21,072 nucleotides of DNA from the NCBI GenBank assembly GCA_027310505.1, contig DAIDAS010000178.1, forward strand, positions 1-21,072, in the 5' to 3' direction. The notes under the pieces were generated by a model, which saw only the letters and a list, made by a program, of their open reading frames with translations, searched no databases and was not told the DNA's origin. Position numbers and translations under genes: made by a program. The stretch is from a bacterium. Its GTDB lineage: Bacteria > Pseudomonadota > Gammaproteobacteria > Burkholderiales > Methylophilaceae. Shown piece after piece: positions 1 through 6,671 of the stretch (its first letter is position 1; each line of letters starts with the position of its first letter).

Positions 1-1
1 G

Positions 2-583
2 TTCAGCCCCAACGGCGGCATCAAGGTGTTGCGCGGCAACCTTGGACGTAGCGTGATCAAGATTTCCGCCGTGCCGGAAGATTTGCACGTGATTGAAGCA
101 CCCGCCCGTGTGTTCGATTCGCAAGAAGGCCTGTTGGCTGCGTTCGCTGCCGGCGAATTGGATCGCGACGTGGTGTGTGTGGTGCGCTGGCAAGGCCCCA
201 AGGCCAACGGCATGCCGGAGCTTCACAAGATGACGCCGCCGCTCAAGGCGTTGCAGAACAAGGGATTTGATGTGGCCCTGGTCACCGATGGCCGCATGAG
301 CGGCGCTTCCGGCAAGGTGCCTGCCGCCATTCACGTTTCCCCTGAAGCGGTTGCGGGCGGCCCGCTGGCCAAGGTGCGCGATGGCGACGTCATTCGCCTG
401 GACGCAATCACCGGTGAATTGAACGTGCTGATCGACCCCGCCGAATGGACGGCACGCGAGCCGAGCCGCATGCCGCAAGAGTTGCGCGAAGCCAACTCGA
501 CCGGTTTCGGGCGTGAATTGTTCGATGGGATGCGACATAACGCAGCCACTGCTGAAGAAGGGGCATTTACATGGCAGCCGTAA
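2..583 (+). CDS. edd: Phosphogluconate dehydratase (Edd), C-terminal part
   Basis: This is the last 193 codons of a gene that begins before the window; the reading frame is open from base 2. Edd dehydrates 6-phosphogluconate to 2-keto-3-deoxy-6-phosphogluconate, the first dedicated step of the Entner-Doudoroff pathway, in the cytoplasm. The visible part carries the C-terminal IlvD/Edd family block GRMSGASGKVPAAIHVSPEA near bases 290-350. Upstream is the FSPNGGIKVLRGNLGRSVIK segment, which favours Edd over dihydroxy-acid dehydratase IlvD. The Fe-S cysteines expected in the N-terminal part lie outside the window. Its stop at 581-583 overlaps the start of eda, so the two are translationally coupled. 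The identity is supported both by the family motif and by the adjacent aldolase. Confidence 0.95.
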   Translation, partial: FSPNGGIKVLRGNLGRSVIKISAVPEDLHVIEAPARVFDSQEGLLAAFAAGELDRDVVCVVRWQGPKANGMPELHKMTPPLKALQNKGFDVALVTDGRMSGASGKVPAAIHVSPEAVAGGPLAKVRDGDVIRLDAITGELNVLIDPAEWTAREPSRMPQELREANSTGFGRELFDGMRHNAATAEEGAFTWQP

Positions 584-1215
584 TGGAAAAACTGACCTCG
601 CTGCAGGTCATGCAGGATGCATCGGTGATCCCGGTGATCGTGCTCAATGACGTGGCACACGCCGTGCCGATGGCCAAGGCCTTGGTGGCTGGCGGTATCC
701 GCATGCTGGAAATCACGCTGCGCACCTCCGTGGCGCTGGACTGCATGCGTGCCATTGCCAACGAAGTGCCGGAAGCCATTGTCGGTGCCGGCACCATCCG
801 CAGCGCTGCTGATGCCAAGGCTGCCAAGGCTGCCGGCGCGCGCTTCGGTGTGAGCCCGGGCTACACCAGCGCGGTCGGCAACGCCTGCCGTGACCTCGAT
901 CTGCCTCTGCTGCCCGGCGTGGCGACTGGCAGCGAAATTATGATGGCGCAGGAAGACGGCTATACCGAACTCAAGTTCTTCCCGGCCATGCAGGCTGGCG
1001 GCCCGAACCTGCTCAAGGCCTGGGCAGGCCCGTTTGCCGACATCAAGTTCTGCCCGACCGGTGGTGTGTCGCTGGAGAACGCCCCGCAACTTCTGGCGCT
1101 GCCCAACGTGGTCGTAGTCGGTGGTTCCTGGCTGACCCCGGCAGATGTGATGGCTCGTGGTGACTGGGCACAGATCACCAAGCTGGCCCGCGAGGCTGCC
1201 GCACTGCAACGCTAA
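571..1215 (+). CDS. eda: KDPG aldolase (Eda)
   Basis: This 214-residue enzyme splits 2-keto-3-deoxy-6-phosphogluconate into pyruvate and glyceraldehyde 3-phosphate, completing the Entner-Doudoroff branch. It is a class I Schiff-base aldolase of normal family length (E. coli Eda is 213 aa). The catalytic residues are in place: Glu47 and Arg51 in the LEITLRT motif, and the Schiff-base Lys135 in ELKFFPA. The phosphate-binding FCPTGG (160-165) and GGSWL blocks follow. The start at 571 is preceded by a GAAGAAGGGG ribosome-binding stretch at 554-563. An in-frame ATG at 583 would form a TAATG overlap with edd and is the alternative start. The edd-eda overlap implies one operon, which ends at the terminator just downstream. 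Confidence 0.97.
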   Translation: MAAVMEKLTSLQVMQDASVIPVIVLNDVAHAVPMAKALVAGGIRMLEITLRTSVALDCMRAIANEVPEAIVGAGTIRSAADAKAAKAAGARFGVSPGYTSAVGNACRDLDLPLLPGVATGSEIMMAQEDGYTELKFFPAMQAGGPNLLKAWAGPFADIKFCPTGGVSLENAPQLLALPNVVVVGGSWLTPADVMARGDWAQITKLAREAAALQR

Positions 1216-1235
1216 ACCAACCGGTTCGTCGGTTC

Positions 1236-1271
1236 AAAAAACGCCTTGGGAAACCTCAAGGCGTTTTTTTT
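1236..1271. terminator. Bidirectional rho-independent terminator between eda and ybdD
   Basis: An 8-bp perfect stem ACGCCTTG (1241-1248) / CAAGGCGT (1257-1264) has an 8-nt loop. It is followed by eight Ts on the plus strand (1264-1271) and preceded by six As (1236-1241), so it has a U tract in both orientations. It lies 21 nt after the eda stop and directly after the ybdD stop (1274) on the opposite strand, so it separates the two convergent operons. Confidence 0.9.
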
Positions 1272-1273
1272 GT

Positions 1274-1462
1274 TCAGCAGCAGCGCTTGACGCCCTTCCA
1301 TTTGTCATCCTGCCACTGTTTGAAAAATGTTTCCCGCGACAGTGGTGGTGCATCGGGATGATGCGCGGCATGGTGTGCCACATAGCGCTCGTAGGCATCA
1401 TCGCCGCTCAGGCGGCGTATCGTGCACCACAGACGTTTTAGCGCTCGTTTAACGGTGTTCAT
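1274..1462 (-). CDS. ybdD: YbdD/YjiX family small protein (DUF466), CstA partner
   Basis: This 62-residue protein belongs to the short YbdD/YjiX family encoded with CstA-type transporters. The features seen match the family: a basic N-terminus, the core DAYERYVAHHAAHHPDAPPL (about residues 22-41), the ETFFKQWQDDKW segment and the terminal RCC. In E. coli the homologues act as small partners of the pyruvate transporters CstA and BtsT; that role is family knowledge, not visible here. The start at 1462 gives the normal length; a longer open frame to 1576 would add 38 residues that fit no family member. The gene overlaps the 3' end of the methyltransferase gene by 14 nt, which implies co-translation. 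It is separated from cstA by that inserted gene. Confidence 0.9.
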   Translation of the reverse strand: MNTVKRALKRLWCTIRRLSGDDAYERYVAHHAAHHPDAPPLSRETFFKQWQDDKWKGVKRCC

Positions 1463-2189
1463 CCTGAATCCGGTAGCAATAAAGTTTTGTGGCCATGCTG
1501 TCTTTGAGTTGCGCAATGGTTTCCGGTTCCCATCCCGGTACCGGGAACGAGGATGAAACGAACAGGCTGCCAGCATGCATCTCGTGTCGCACTTTTTCGC
1601 CCAGTTGCCGCATGGCGGCAGGGGAGAGGAAGGCGAATACCACGTCGTAAGGGGAAAGATCGCATTCCCAGAAACTTCTGCGCATGACGACTACATTGTT
1701 TAGCCTGCGGGAGCGCCAGGCGGTGATCATCCACGGAATCGGGGCGCGTTCCCAAGCCTCGACGGTCATGCCGGGGCGGTGTTGTGCCACCGGCAACGCG
1801 ACTGAGCCGATCCCGGCGCCGAGGTCGATCAACATGCCGGCATGTTCCCGGTCGATGATTTCTTTCAGTGCCTCGGTGGCGTCAGACGATGACAGGAACA
1901 GCGGCACATCGCCTTTGACTGTTCCCCAGAATACGAGCGCCAGCAACAACGCCGCCAGCAAGTAAAGCCAGGGGGGCAGGTGCAACGCCAGCAGGGCGAT
2001 GGCGGCCGGTAGAAACAACAGGTGTATCAGCGCCCACCACTTCTGCTGGTGCAGTAGCCTGGATCCTGCTGCTGCAGTGACCCCCTGAAGTGCAACCGCG
2101 GCGGCAAATGGCACGGGAATCATCCGGGTCAGCACGACGACTATGCCTATGCCCAGTACCTGGGCTGCCAGGGCCTTGAGAAACTGCAT
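1449..2189 (-). CDS. Membrane-anchored class I SAM methyltransferase-like protein
   Basis: This 246-residue protein has two parts. Residues 1-90 hold about four hydrophobic segments (roughly 8-22, 25-42, 52-69 and 72-90), predicted as inner-membrane helices. Residues 100-246 look like a class I SAM-dependent methyltransferase: motif I LIDLGAGIG (120-128), an acidic residue after the second strand (VEAWERA, about 143-149), and YDVVFAFLSP (181-190) where motif IV is expected. The catalytic part is short and the substrate cannot be told from sequence. The gene starts 24 nt after the cstA stop and its end overlaps ybdD by 14 nt, so it is part of that operon. No clear ribosome-binding site precedes the ATG. 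Modification of CstA/YbdD or of a transported compound is possible but only inferred from position. Confidence 0.75.
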   Translation of the reverse strand: MQFLKALAAQVLGIGIVVVLTRMIPVPFAAAVALQGVTAAAGSRLLHQQKWWALIHLLFLPAAIALLALHLPPWLYLLAALLLALVFWGTVKGDVPLFLSSSDATEALKEIIDREHAGMLIDLGAGIGSVALPVAQHRPGMTVEAWERAPIPWMITAWRSRRLNNVVVMRRSFWECDLSPYDVVFAFLSPAAMRQLGEKVRHEMHAGSLFVSSSFPVPGWEPETIAQLKDSMATKLYCYRIQDEHR

Positions 2190-2213
2190 CAGAACGAATT
2201 GCCGTGCAACTGG

Positions 2214-4283
2214 CTAGTCACGCGCATATTCTTCCACCAGTCGACTGGGGATGTGCGGCGATTCTGAAACCGGCGGCACGGGCTTGCCTGTCAGATGGCG
2301 GGCTGAAACGCGTAGCATGTCGAACACGATGACCCAGAGCGTGGCGACGAAAAATATCGTCAGCCAGGCATCCAGGTGTTGGTTGAAAATCAGTTGTGGG
2401 GCGATGGCAGCTTTTTCTGGCGGTAGCGCGCCGGCTGCCAGCTTGACCGCCATGTCGTTGGCGGCGGCGAAGAAGCCCACGCGCTTGTCTTCGCTGAAAA
2501 TCTTTTCCCATGCTGCGGTGCTCGTCACCAGCACCAGCCAGGTCAGCGGGATGCCGGTAATCCATGCCTGTTTGAGTTTGCCGGATTTGATCAGGATGCC
2601 AGTGCCCACACATAGCGCGATCGCCGCCAGCATCTGGTTGGCGATGCCGAACAGCGGCCACAGCAGGTTCACTCCACCGTTGGGGTCGATGACTCCGATG
2701 TACAGAAAGTAGCCCCAGGCACCGACCACCAGCCCGCTGGTCAGGATCACGGAGGGTGTCCATGAGGTTTCACCCAGCCTGGGCCAGAGATTGCCCAGCA
2801 TGTCCTGCAGCATGAAGCGCCCGACGCGCGTCCCGGCATCCAGCGTGGTAAGGATGAAAATCGCCTCGAACATGATGGCGAAGTGGTACCACAACGCCAG
2901 CATGCCTTCGCCAAAGGCGCTGCCGAAAATGCTGGCCATGCCAACCGCCAGCGAGGGCGCGCCGCCAGTACGAGCAAACAGCGTGGCTTCCCCCATCTGG
3001 CTGGCGAGTAGCTGCATCTGCTCTACCGTGACCGGGAATCCCCAGGCGGAAATTTTTGCGACGGCATCCACCGCTTCTTTGCCCACCACGCCGGCCGGGC
3101 TGTTGATGGCGAAATATACACCCGGCTCAAGCACCGAGGCGGCGATGAGCGCCATGATGGCAACGAACGATTCCAGCGCCATGCCGCCATAGCCAACCAT
3201 GCGAATGTCGCGTTCGTTGGACAGCAGTTTCGGGGTGGTGCCGGACGCAATCAATGCATGAAAGCCGGAAATCGCCCCGCAGGCGATGGTGATGAACACG
3301 AACGGGAAGAGCTTGCCGCCGAAAATCGGCCCGGTGCCGTCAATGAATTGCGTCAGTGCCGGCATTTTGATCATGGGTTGCAGCAGCACGATGGCAATGG
3401 CGAGCAATATGATCGTGCCCAGTTTCATGAACGTGGAAAGATAGTCTCGCGGCGCCAGCAGCAGCCACACTGGCAGAATAGCCGCGGCGAAACCGTAGGC
3501 GATCACCATCCACGCCAGCGGCAAGCCTTCGTGGTCGAACAGCCCGCGTAGGGCTGCACTGTGATCAACCCAGCCTCCGGCTACTACCGCCAGCAATAGC
3601 AGCATGAACCCAAGTGCAGAAGCTTCCAGCACGCGGCCGGGGCGGATGCTGCGCATGTACAGGCCAACGATCATGGCGATGGGGATGGTGGCGGCTACGG
3701 TAGAGGTTGCCCACGGGCTGTGTTTCATGGCATTGACTACCACCAGCCCCAACACGGCAATCAGGATGATCATGATCGCCAGCGTGCCGATGAGTGCCGC
3801 TGCGCCGCCTATCGGCCCCAACTCGTCGCGTGCCATCTGCCCCAGGCTACGCCCGTCTCGCCGCATGGAAAAGAACAACGTGACCATGTCCTGCACGCAG
3901 CCGCCCAGTACGGCGCCCACCAGTATCCACAGGGTTCCCGGCAGGTAGCCGAACTGCGCCGCCAGTGTGGGGCCGACCAGCGGCCCGGGACCGGCAATCG
4001 CTGCAAAGTGATGGCCGAAGACGATCCACTTGTTGGTCGGGATAAAGTCGCGCCCGTTGTCGAAGCGCTCGGCTGGCGTTGCGCGGGTTTCGTCCAGCAC
4101 CAGCACCTTTGCAGCGATCCACGCCGCATAGAAGCGATAACTGATTGCGTACACGCACACTGCCGCCGCAATAAACCACAACGCGTTGATCTGCTCGCCA
4201 CGGTTCAGCGCAATGCCGCCCACGCCTGCTGCGCCGATCACCGCAATCAGCAGCCAGGTCATATTTTTCAATAAGTTATTCAT
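2214..4283 (-). CDS. cstA: CstA carbon starvation protein (pyruvate/peptide transporter)
   Basis: This 689-residue polytopic inner-membrane protein (E. coli CstA is 701 aa) belongs to the CstA family, known for pyruvate uptake and linked to peptide use under carbon starvation. The family blocks seen are DFIPTNKWIVFGHHFAAIAGPGPLVGP near the N-terminus, GGCVQDMV, ACGAISGFHALIASGTTPKLL in the middle, and LWPLFGIANQMLAA in the C-terminal CstA_5TM part. Many hydrophobic helices are evident throughout. The start at 4283 (MNNLLKN) gives the family length. The frame stays open to 4478, but that extension is the antisense of the tRNA and cannot be coding. The gene leads the cstA-methyltransferase-ybdD operon and is divergent from the tRNA, with only 65 bp between them. 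No good Shine-Dalgarno sequence is visible; a second ATG seven codons later is possible. Confidence 0.95.
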   Translation of the reverse strand: MNNLLKNMTWLLIAVIGAAGVGGIALNRGEQINALWFIAAAVCVYAISYRFYAAWIAAKVLVLDETRATPAERFDNGRDFIPTNKWIVFGHHFAAIAGPGPLVGPTLAAQFGYLPGTLWILVGAVLGGCVQDMVTLFFSMRRDGRSLGQMARDELGPIGGAAALIGTLAIMIILIAVLGLVVVNAMKHSPWATSTVAATIPIAMIVGLYMRSIRPGRVLEASALGFMLLLLAVVAGGWVDHSAALRGLFDHEGLPLAWMVIAYGFAAAILPVWLLLAPRDYLSTFMKLGTIILLAIAIVLLQPMIKMPALTQFIDGTGPIFGGKLFPFVFITIACGAISGFHALIASGTTPKLLSNERDIRMVGYGGMALESFVAIMALIAASVLEPGVYFAINSPAGVVGKEAVDAVAKISAWGFPVTVEQMQLLASQMGEATLFARTGGAPSLAVGMASIFGSAFGEGMLALWYHFAIMFEAIFILTTLDAGTRVGRFMLQDMLGNLWPRLGETSWTPSVILTSGLVVGAWGYFLYIGVIDPNGGVNLLWPLFGIANQMLAAIALCVGTGILIKSGKLKQAWITGIPLTWLVLVTSTAAWEKIFSEDKRVGFFAAANDMAVKLAAGALPPEKAAIAPQLIFNQHLDAWLTIFFVATLWVIVFDMLRVSARHLTGKPVPPVSESPHIPSRLVEEYARD

Positions 4284-4318
4284 GCCGTTGGATGAGATGA
4301 TGAAAAAATTATTTGCAG

Positions 4319-4324
4319 TATAAT
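4319..4324 (+). promoter_or_regulatory. Probable -10 box of the tRNA-Ala promoter
   Basis: A perfect TATAAT lies 24 nt before the mature 5' end of the tRNA, so transcription would start near 4331. No good -35 hexamer is seen 16-18 nt upstream. On the minus strand the overlapping hexamer TATACT (4322 to 4317) could serve as the cstA -10, which would make the two promoters overlap back to back. That second reading is weaker. Confidence 0.6.
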
Positions 4325-4348
4325 TCACCTCAGTCTGCAACGGACAGC

Positions 4349-4424
<76 letters not shown>

Positions 4425-4609
4425 AGTACCAGTTTTAAATGGCCTAATATCTGGCAACTGACTAATGTTTGATCGCATGGAACATCCATTTCCAACGATC
4501 TTTATACCTGCGGCTTCCCTGCGAGCCAGGATGGCGAGATTAAATTTCTCTTAAAGGGACTCTGCCTGCTTTTGATTCAAAGTGGCCATTTGTTCTGGCC
4601 CGAGGCTGC

Positions 4610-5185
4610 CTAATATTTCCGGAACTGCCCAACCACGACACCAAAGATTTCAAGCTGACCCTTGGGGCGTATGGTCGGGTAGGCCTGATTGGCAGGGTAA
4701 AGAACGAACTCACCTTTTTCCTTGCCCAGCGTTTTCAGCGTAAATTCGTTATCGACAATGGCGACCACCAAGTCGCCGACGTTGGCGAGTTGACGTTTCT
4801 CCACGATGACCACATCGTCTGGCAGGATGCCGGCATCGATCATCGAGTCGCCTTTTACAGTGATCAGCATTGTTTTCGATGGACGCTCTACCAAATACTC
4901 GTCGATGCTGATGGTGTCGTGCTTGTTATCGGCGACGGCAGATGGGAGTCCGGCGCGAACTGAACTCTCTGCAATCGGGCGTTCGAAAAAGCGCGCCCCT
5001 GGTTTCAAGCGTTTGTCAGGAGCCGAATCCAGGAACCCCTGAAGCTTCAGTTTTGCAACAAGGGTAGTAACCGCATTTTTGGATTTGAAACCCAGTAGCT
5101 GCGCGATTAATGCATAGGAAGGCAGGGTGCGGTGTTCTGCATAGTAGTCCTGCAGTTGTGCGAGGTAATCGATGTCGTTTCCCAT
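4610..5185 (-). CDS. lexA: LexA-type SOS repressor (S24 autoprotease)
   Basis: This 191-residue repressor combines an N-terminal winged-helix DNA-binding domain (about 1-65; LPSYALIAQLLGFKSKNAVTTLVAKL) with a C-terminal S24/LexA autoprotease domain. The self-cleavage site Ala78-Gly79 (SVRAGLP), the nucleophile Ser114 in GDSM and the general base Lys151 in FTLKTL are all present, so RecA-stimulated cleavage is expected. Its likely role is to repress DNA-damage genes, including itself: a perfect E. coli-type SOS box lies 14 nt upstream. The start at 5185 (ATG) is preferred. A TTG at 5206 in the same frame lies inside the operator and would add seven residues. Unlike lexA2 genes, it is not followed by imuA-imuB-dnaE2. 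The N-terminal half differs clearly from E. coli LexA, so whether it is the main or a second LexA cannot be settled here. Confidence 0.9.
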   Translation of the reverse strand: MGNDIDYLAQLQDYYAEHRTLPSYALIAQLLGFKSKNAVTTLVAKLKLQGFLDSAPDKRLKPGARFFERPIAESSVRAGLPSAVADNKHDTISIDEYLVERPSKTMLITVKGDSMIDAGILPDDVVIVEKRQLANVGDLVVAIVDNEFTLKTLGKEKGEFVLYPANQAYPTIRPKGQLEIFGVVVGQFRKY

Positions 5186-5192
5186 AGGCAAT

Positions 5193-5222
5193 ACACTACT
5201 GTACAAACGTACAGCCAGTCAA
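5193..5222 (-). promoter_or_regulatory. Predicted lexA promoter overlapping the SOS box
   Basis: Read on the minus strand, a -35 box TTGACT (5222 to 5217) is followed after 18 nt by a -10-like TAGTGT (5198 to 5193). The SOS box occupies the spacer, so bound LexA would block RNA polymerase. Transcription would start close to 5186, almost at the ATG at 5185, suggesting a very short or leaderless message. The -10 match is poor. Confidence 0.45.
5199..5214. promoter_or_regulatory. SOS box (LexA operator), CTGT-N8-ACAG
   Basis: CTGTACAAACGTACAG matches the gamma/betaproteobacterial LexA operator form CTGT-N8-ACAG exactly, with the usual 16-nt length and an ACGT-containing centre. It sits immediately upstream of the lexA-type gene and within its predicted promoter, the arrangement expected for autorepression. 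Confidence 0.88.
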
Positions 5223-5429
5223 CATCAATCATGGCTCCATGCAACACAATGATGTCATTTAAATCGTAGGGTTAAACCTTGACGTGGGGCTTGGATAATC
5301 ATTGCCACTCTTTAGTAATTAATGCTTACATGGCAAGCTAGACGTCAGCAACAGTCCGTTGATGGCCGTTTTCAGCCGTTCGACCTTGAAACAAGTAGTA
5401 TGATTCGCCATCTTCTAATGGAGCCGCGC

Positions 5430-5735
5430 ATGTCTGTTTTTGCTGTCACAGAGATTAAACTCGATGAAACCAATGGCCGTGTTGTTCAGGCAAAAATGGG
5501 GGCCGTCATTACCAAGGGAGCTGAATGGATGGCGGCGCTTAAGGTTGTCGAAGTGATTGATGTGGTCAATGCCATCATGGCGGGCGATGACGTTTTCACG
5601 ATTTTCCAGATGGGAGGACATCCTGTCCCAGGGCCTAAACTCAAGGTGATTGCCTACCCTGAAGGTGTTGAGGGTGTCGTGATCGATGGGCCAGAAACCC
5701 CTGGTATGACGCTGCAGGATTTGCCCAGGTTCTGA
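5430..5735 (+). CDS. Small protein of unknown function, divergent from lexA
   Basis: I do not recognise this 101-residue protein. It has no signal peptide, membrane segment or cysteine. The sequence alternates short beta-like stretches (VFAVTEIKLDE, GRVVQAKMGAVI, DVFTIFQMGG, KLKVIAYPEGVEGVVI) with one helical stretch (about residues 32-50), and ends in a proline-containing tail. It could be a small alpha/beta cytoplasmic protein. The start at 5430 is chosen because GGAG at 5420-5423 lies six bases upstream; in-frame ATGs at 5400 and 5418 lack such a site. It is divergent from the lexA-type gene (244 bp apart) and convergent with the DUF3079 gene. The SOS box is over 200 bp away, so control by LexA is not supported. 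Confidence 0.7.
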   Translation: MSVFAVTEIKLDETNGRVVQAKMGAVITKGAEWMAALKVVEVIDVVNAIMAGDDVFTIFQMGGHPVPGPKLKVIAYPEGVEGVVIDGPETPGMTLQDLPRF

Positions 5736-5761
5736 TTCGGTCGTTGGCCTGATAGACGGGG

Positions 5762-5968
5762 TTAGTCGCCTGTTGTCTTTGTCGGCTTGGGCGGTGGTTC
5801 GATCCCCCAGTCGCCATGTTCGAACCAGTCATCTCCAAGCAGCTCAACTGGATGTTGTGTGCGGTCAGACCCGTTCCCGCATTTCAGTGAATCAACCGAG
5901 CAGTATTTGTCGCACCCCCAGCAAATCCGCTCGGGGTGCTTGGGAAGCAATGGGAATTTTTTTGCCAT
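5762..5968 (-). CDS. DUF3079 family small Cys-rich protein
   Basis: This 68-residue protein matches my recollection of the DUF3079 family, found mainly in beta- and gammaproteobacteria, whose function is unknown. The core MAKKFPLLPKHPERICWGCDKYC is followed by CGNGSDRTQHPVELLGDDW. Four cysteines (16, 19, 23, 30) in a CxxCxxxC-x6-C pattern suggest a small metal site, probably zinc, but this is inference. The C-terminus is a proline/lysine-rich tail. The start at 5968 is the family start; three upstream codons are open but unneeded. The plus strand over the same bases is also open for 105 codons, with no family-like sequence. The gene is transcribed towards the unknown 101-residue gene, ending 26 nt from it. 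Confidence 0.8.
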   Translation of the reverse strand: MAKKFPLLPKHPERICWGCDKYCSVDSLKCGNGSDRTQHPVELLGDDWFEHGDWGIEPPPKPTKTTGD

Positions 5969-6203
5969 TCCGCACACCTGTTCCTATGTTCGAGGCCGCC
6001 ATCCACGCCGTCATCGTGGCAAAACTCTATGCCTTTTCAATGGATAGAGCAAATTTGCCGTGGCGGATGGACATGATTGTTGGGGTGTAAGTTTCACGAC
6101 AGTTTGGTGAAAGGCTCAAGAAAGGTCGGTTGTTTATTGTGGCTTCCACGGTAGCCCGCGATTGGGTTACGGAACGTTGAATAAATCTTACTGGAGGATT
6201 GCC

Positions 6204-6599
6204 ATGAAAAAGACTTACCTTGCCGTGCTTCTTGCTGTTGCTTCCATTACGTCTACTGCCGCATTTGCCGATAACGATTCATCTGGTCAAATCCGCCAGG
6301 ACAATGCCCAAGTCCGTACCGATAACCGTGATATTGCCAAGGACAAGCAGGACGTTCGCAAGGACACCCGCGAACTGAATCAGGAGCGTCGTGATCGCAA
6401 TCTTGATCAAGCCAAAGAGAACCGGGAGATCAAGGAAGGGGATGTGAAAGACGCACAACGCTTTGAGAAGCGCCGTGAGCATGAGCAACAAGAGATCAAC
6501 AAGGAACGACGCGACTTAAACCATGACCGCGCTGATCTGCACCAGGACAGTGAGAGGCGTGAGCACGATGTACGTAAGCGCAATCGTGACGCTCGCTGA
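6204..6599 (+). CDS. Secreted, highly charged heptad-repeat protein
   Basis: This 131-residue protein has a clear signal peptide (MKK, hydrophobic core, AAFA cut near residue 22) and a mature part made almost entirely of D, E, R, K, N and Q. From residue 34 it divides into 14 heptads without gaps (NAQVRTD, NRDIAKD, KQDVRKD, TRELNQE and so on to KRNRDAR). The first four have V/I/L at position four; later ones have charged or His residues there. This predicts a long periplasmic helix or weak coiled coil. Aromatic residues and cysteines are almost absent. The start at 6204 has a strong GGAGG at 6193-6197. The gene appears to be single, ending in its own terminator. I know of similar DNR/DRRD-rich exported proteins without known function; a periplasmic stress, metal-binding or cell-wall-contact role would be a guess. 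Confidence 0.85.
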   Translation: MKKTYLAVLLAVASITSTAAFADNDSSGQIRQDNAQVRTDNRDIAKDKQDVRKDTRELNQERRDRNLDQAKENREIKEGDVKDAQRFEKRREHEQQEINKERRDLNHDRADLHQDSERREHDVRKRNRDAR

Positions 6600-6620
6600 T
6601 TTAAGTCACAACCCAGACCA

Positions 6621-6645
6621 AAAACCCGCCTCGGCGGGTTTTTTT
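6621..6645. terminator. Bidirectional rho-independent terminator
   Basis: The stem AAAACCCGCC (6621-6630) / GGCGGGTTTT (6633-6642) has a two-base TC centre and runs into a T tract ending at 6645. On the opposite strand it is followed by five Ts. It lies between the convergent heptad-repeat protein gene and the MFS gene and can serve both. Confidence 0.92.
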
Positions 6646-6671
6646 ATCTTTTGCTGCTCCTGCCTCGTTTG

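Noticed and set aside
331..1209. Long open frame of 292 codons on the minus strand opposite edd-eda
   Set aside because: It is the antisense of two clear coding genes; the translated sequence is rich in His, Gly and Arg and has no family-like motif.
4584..4600. GGCCA/TGGCC hairpin just after the lexA stop as a terminator
   Set aside because: The stem is only five base pairs and no U tract follows on the minus strand, so it was not listed as a feature.
5773..6090. 105-codon plus-strand open frame
   Set aside because: It lies antisense to the DUF3079 gene, lacks a ribosome-binding site, and has no recognisable sequence; the opposite strand matches a known family.
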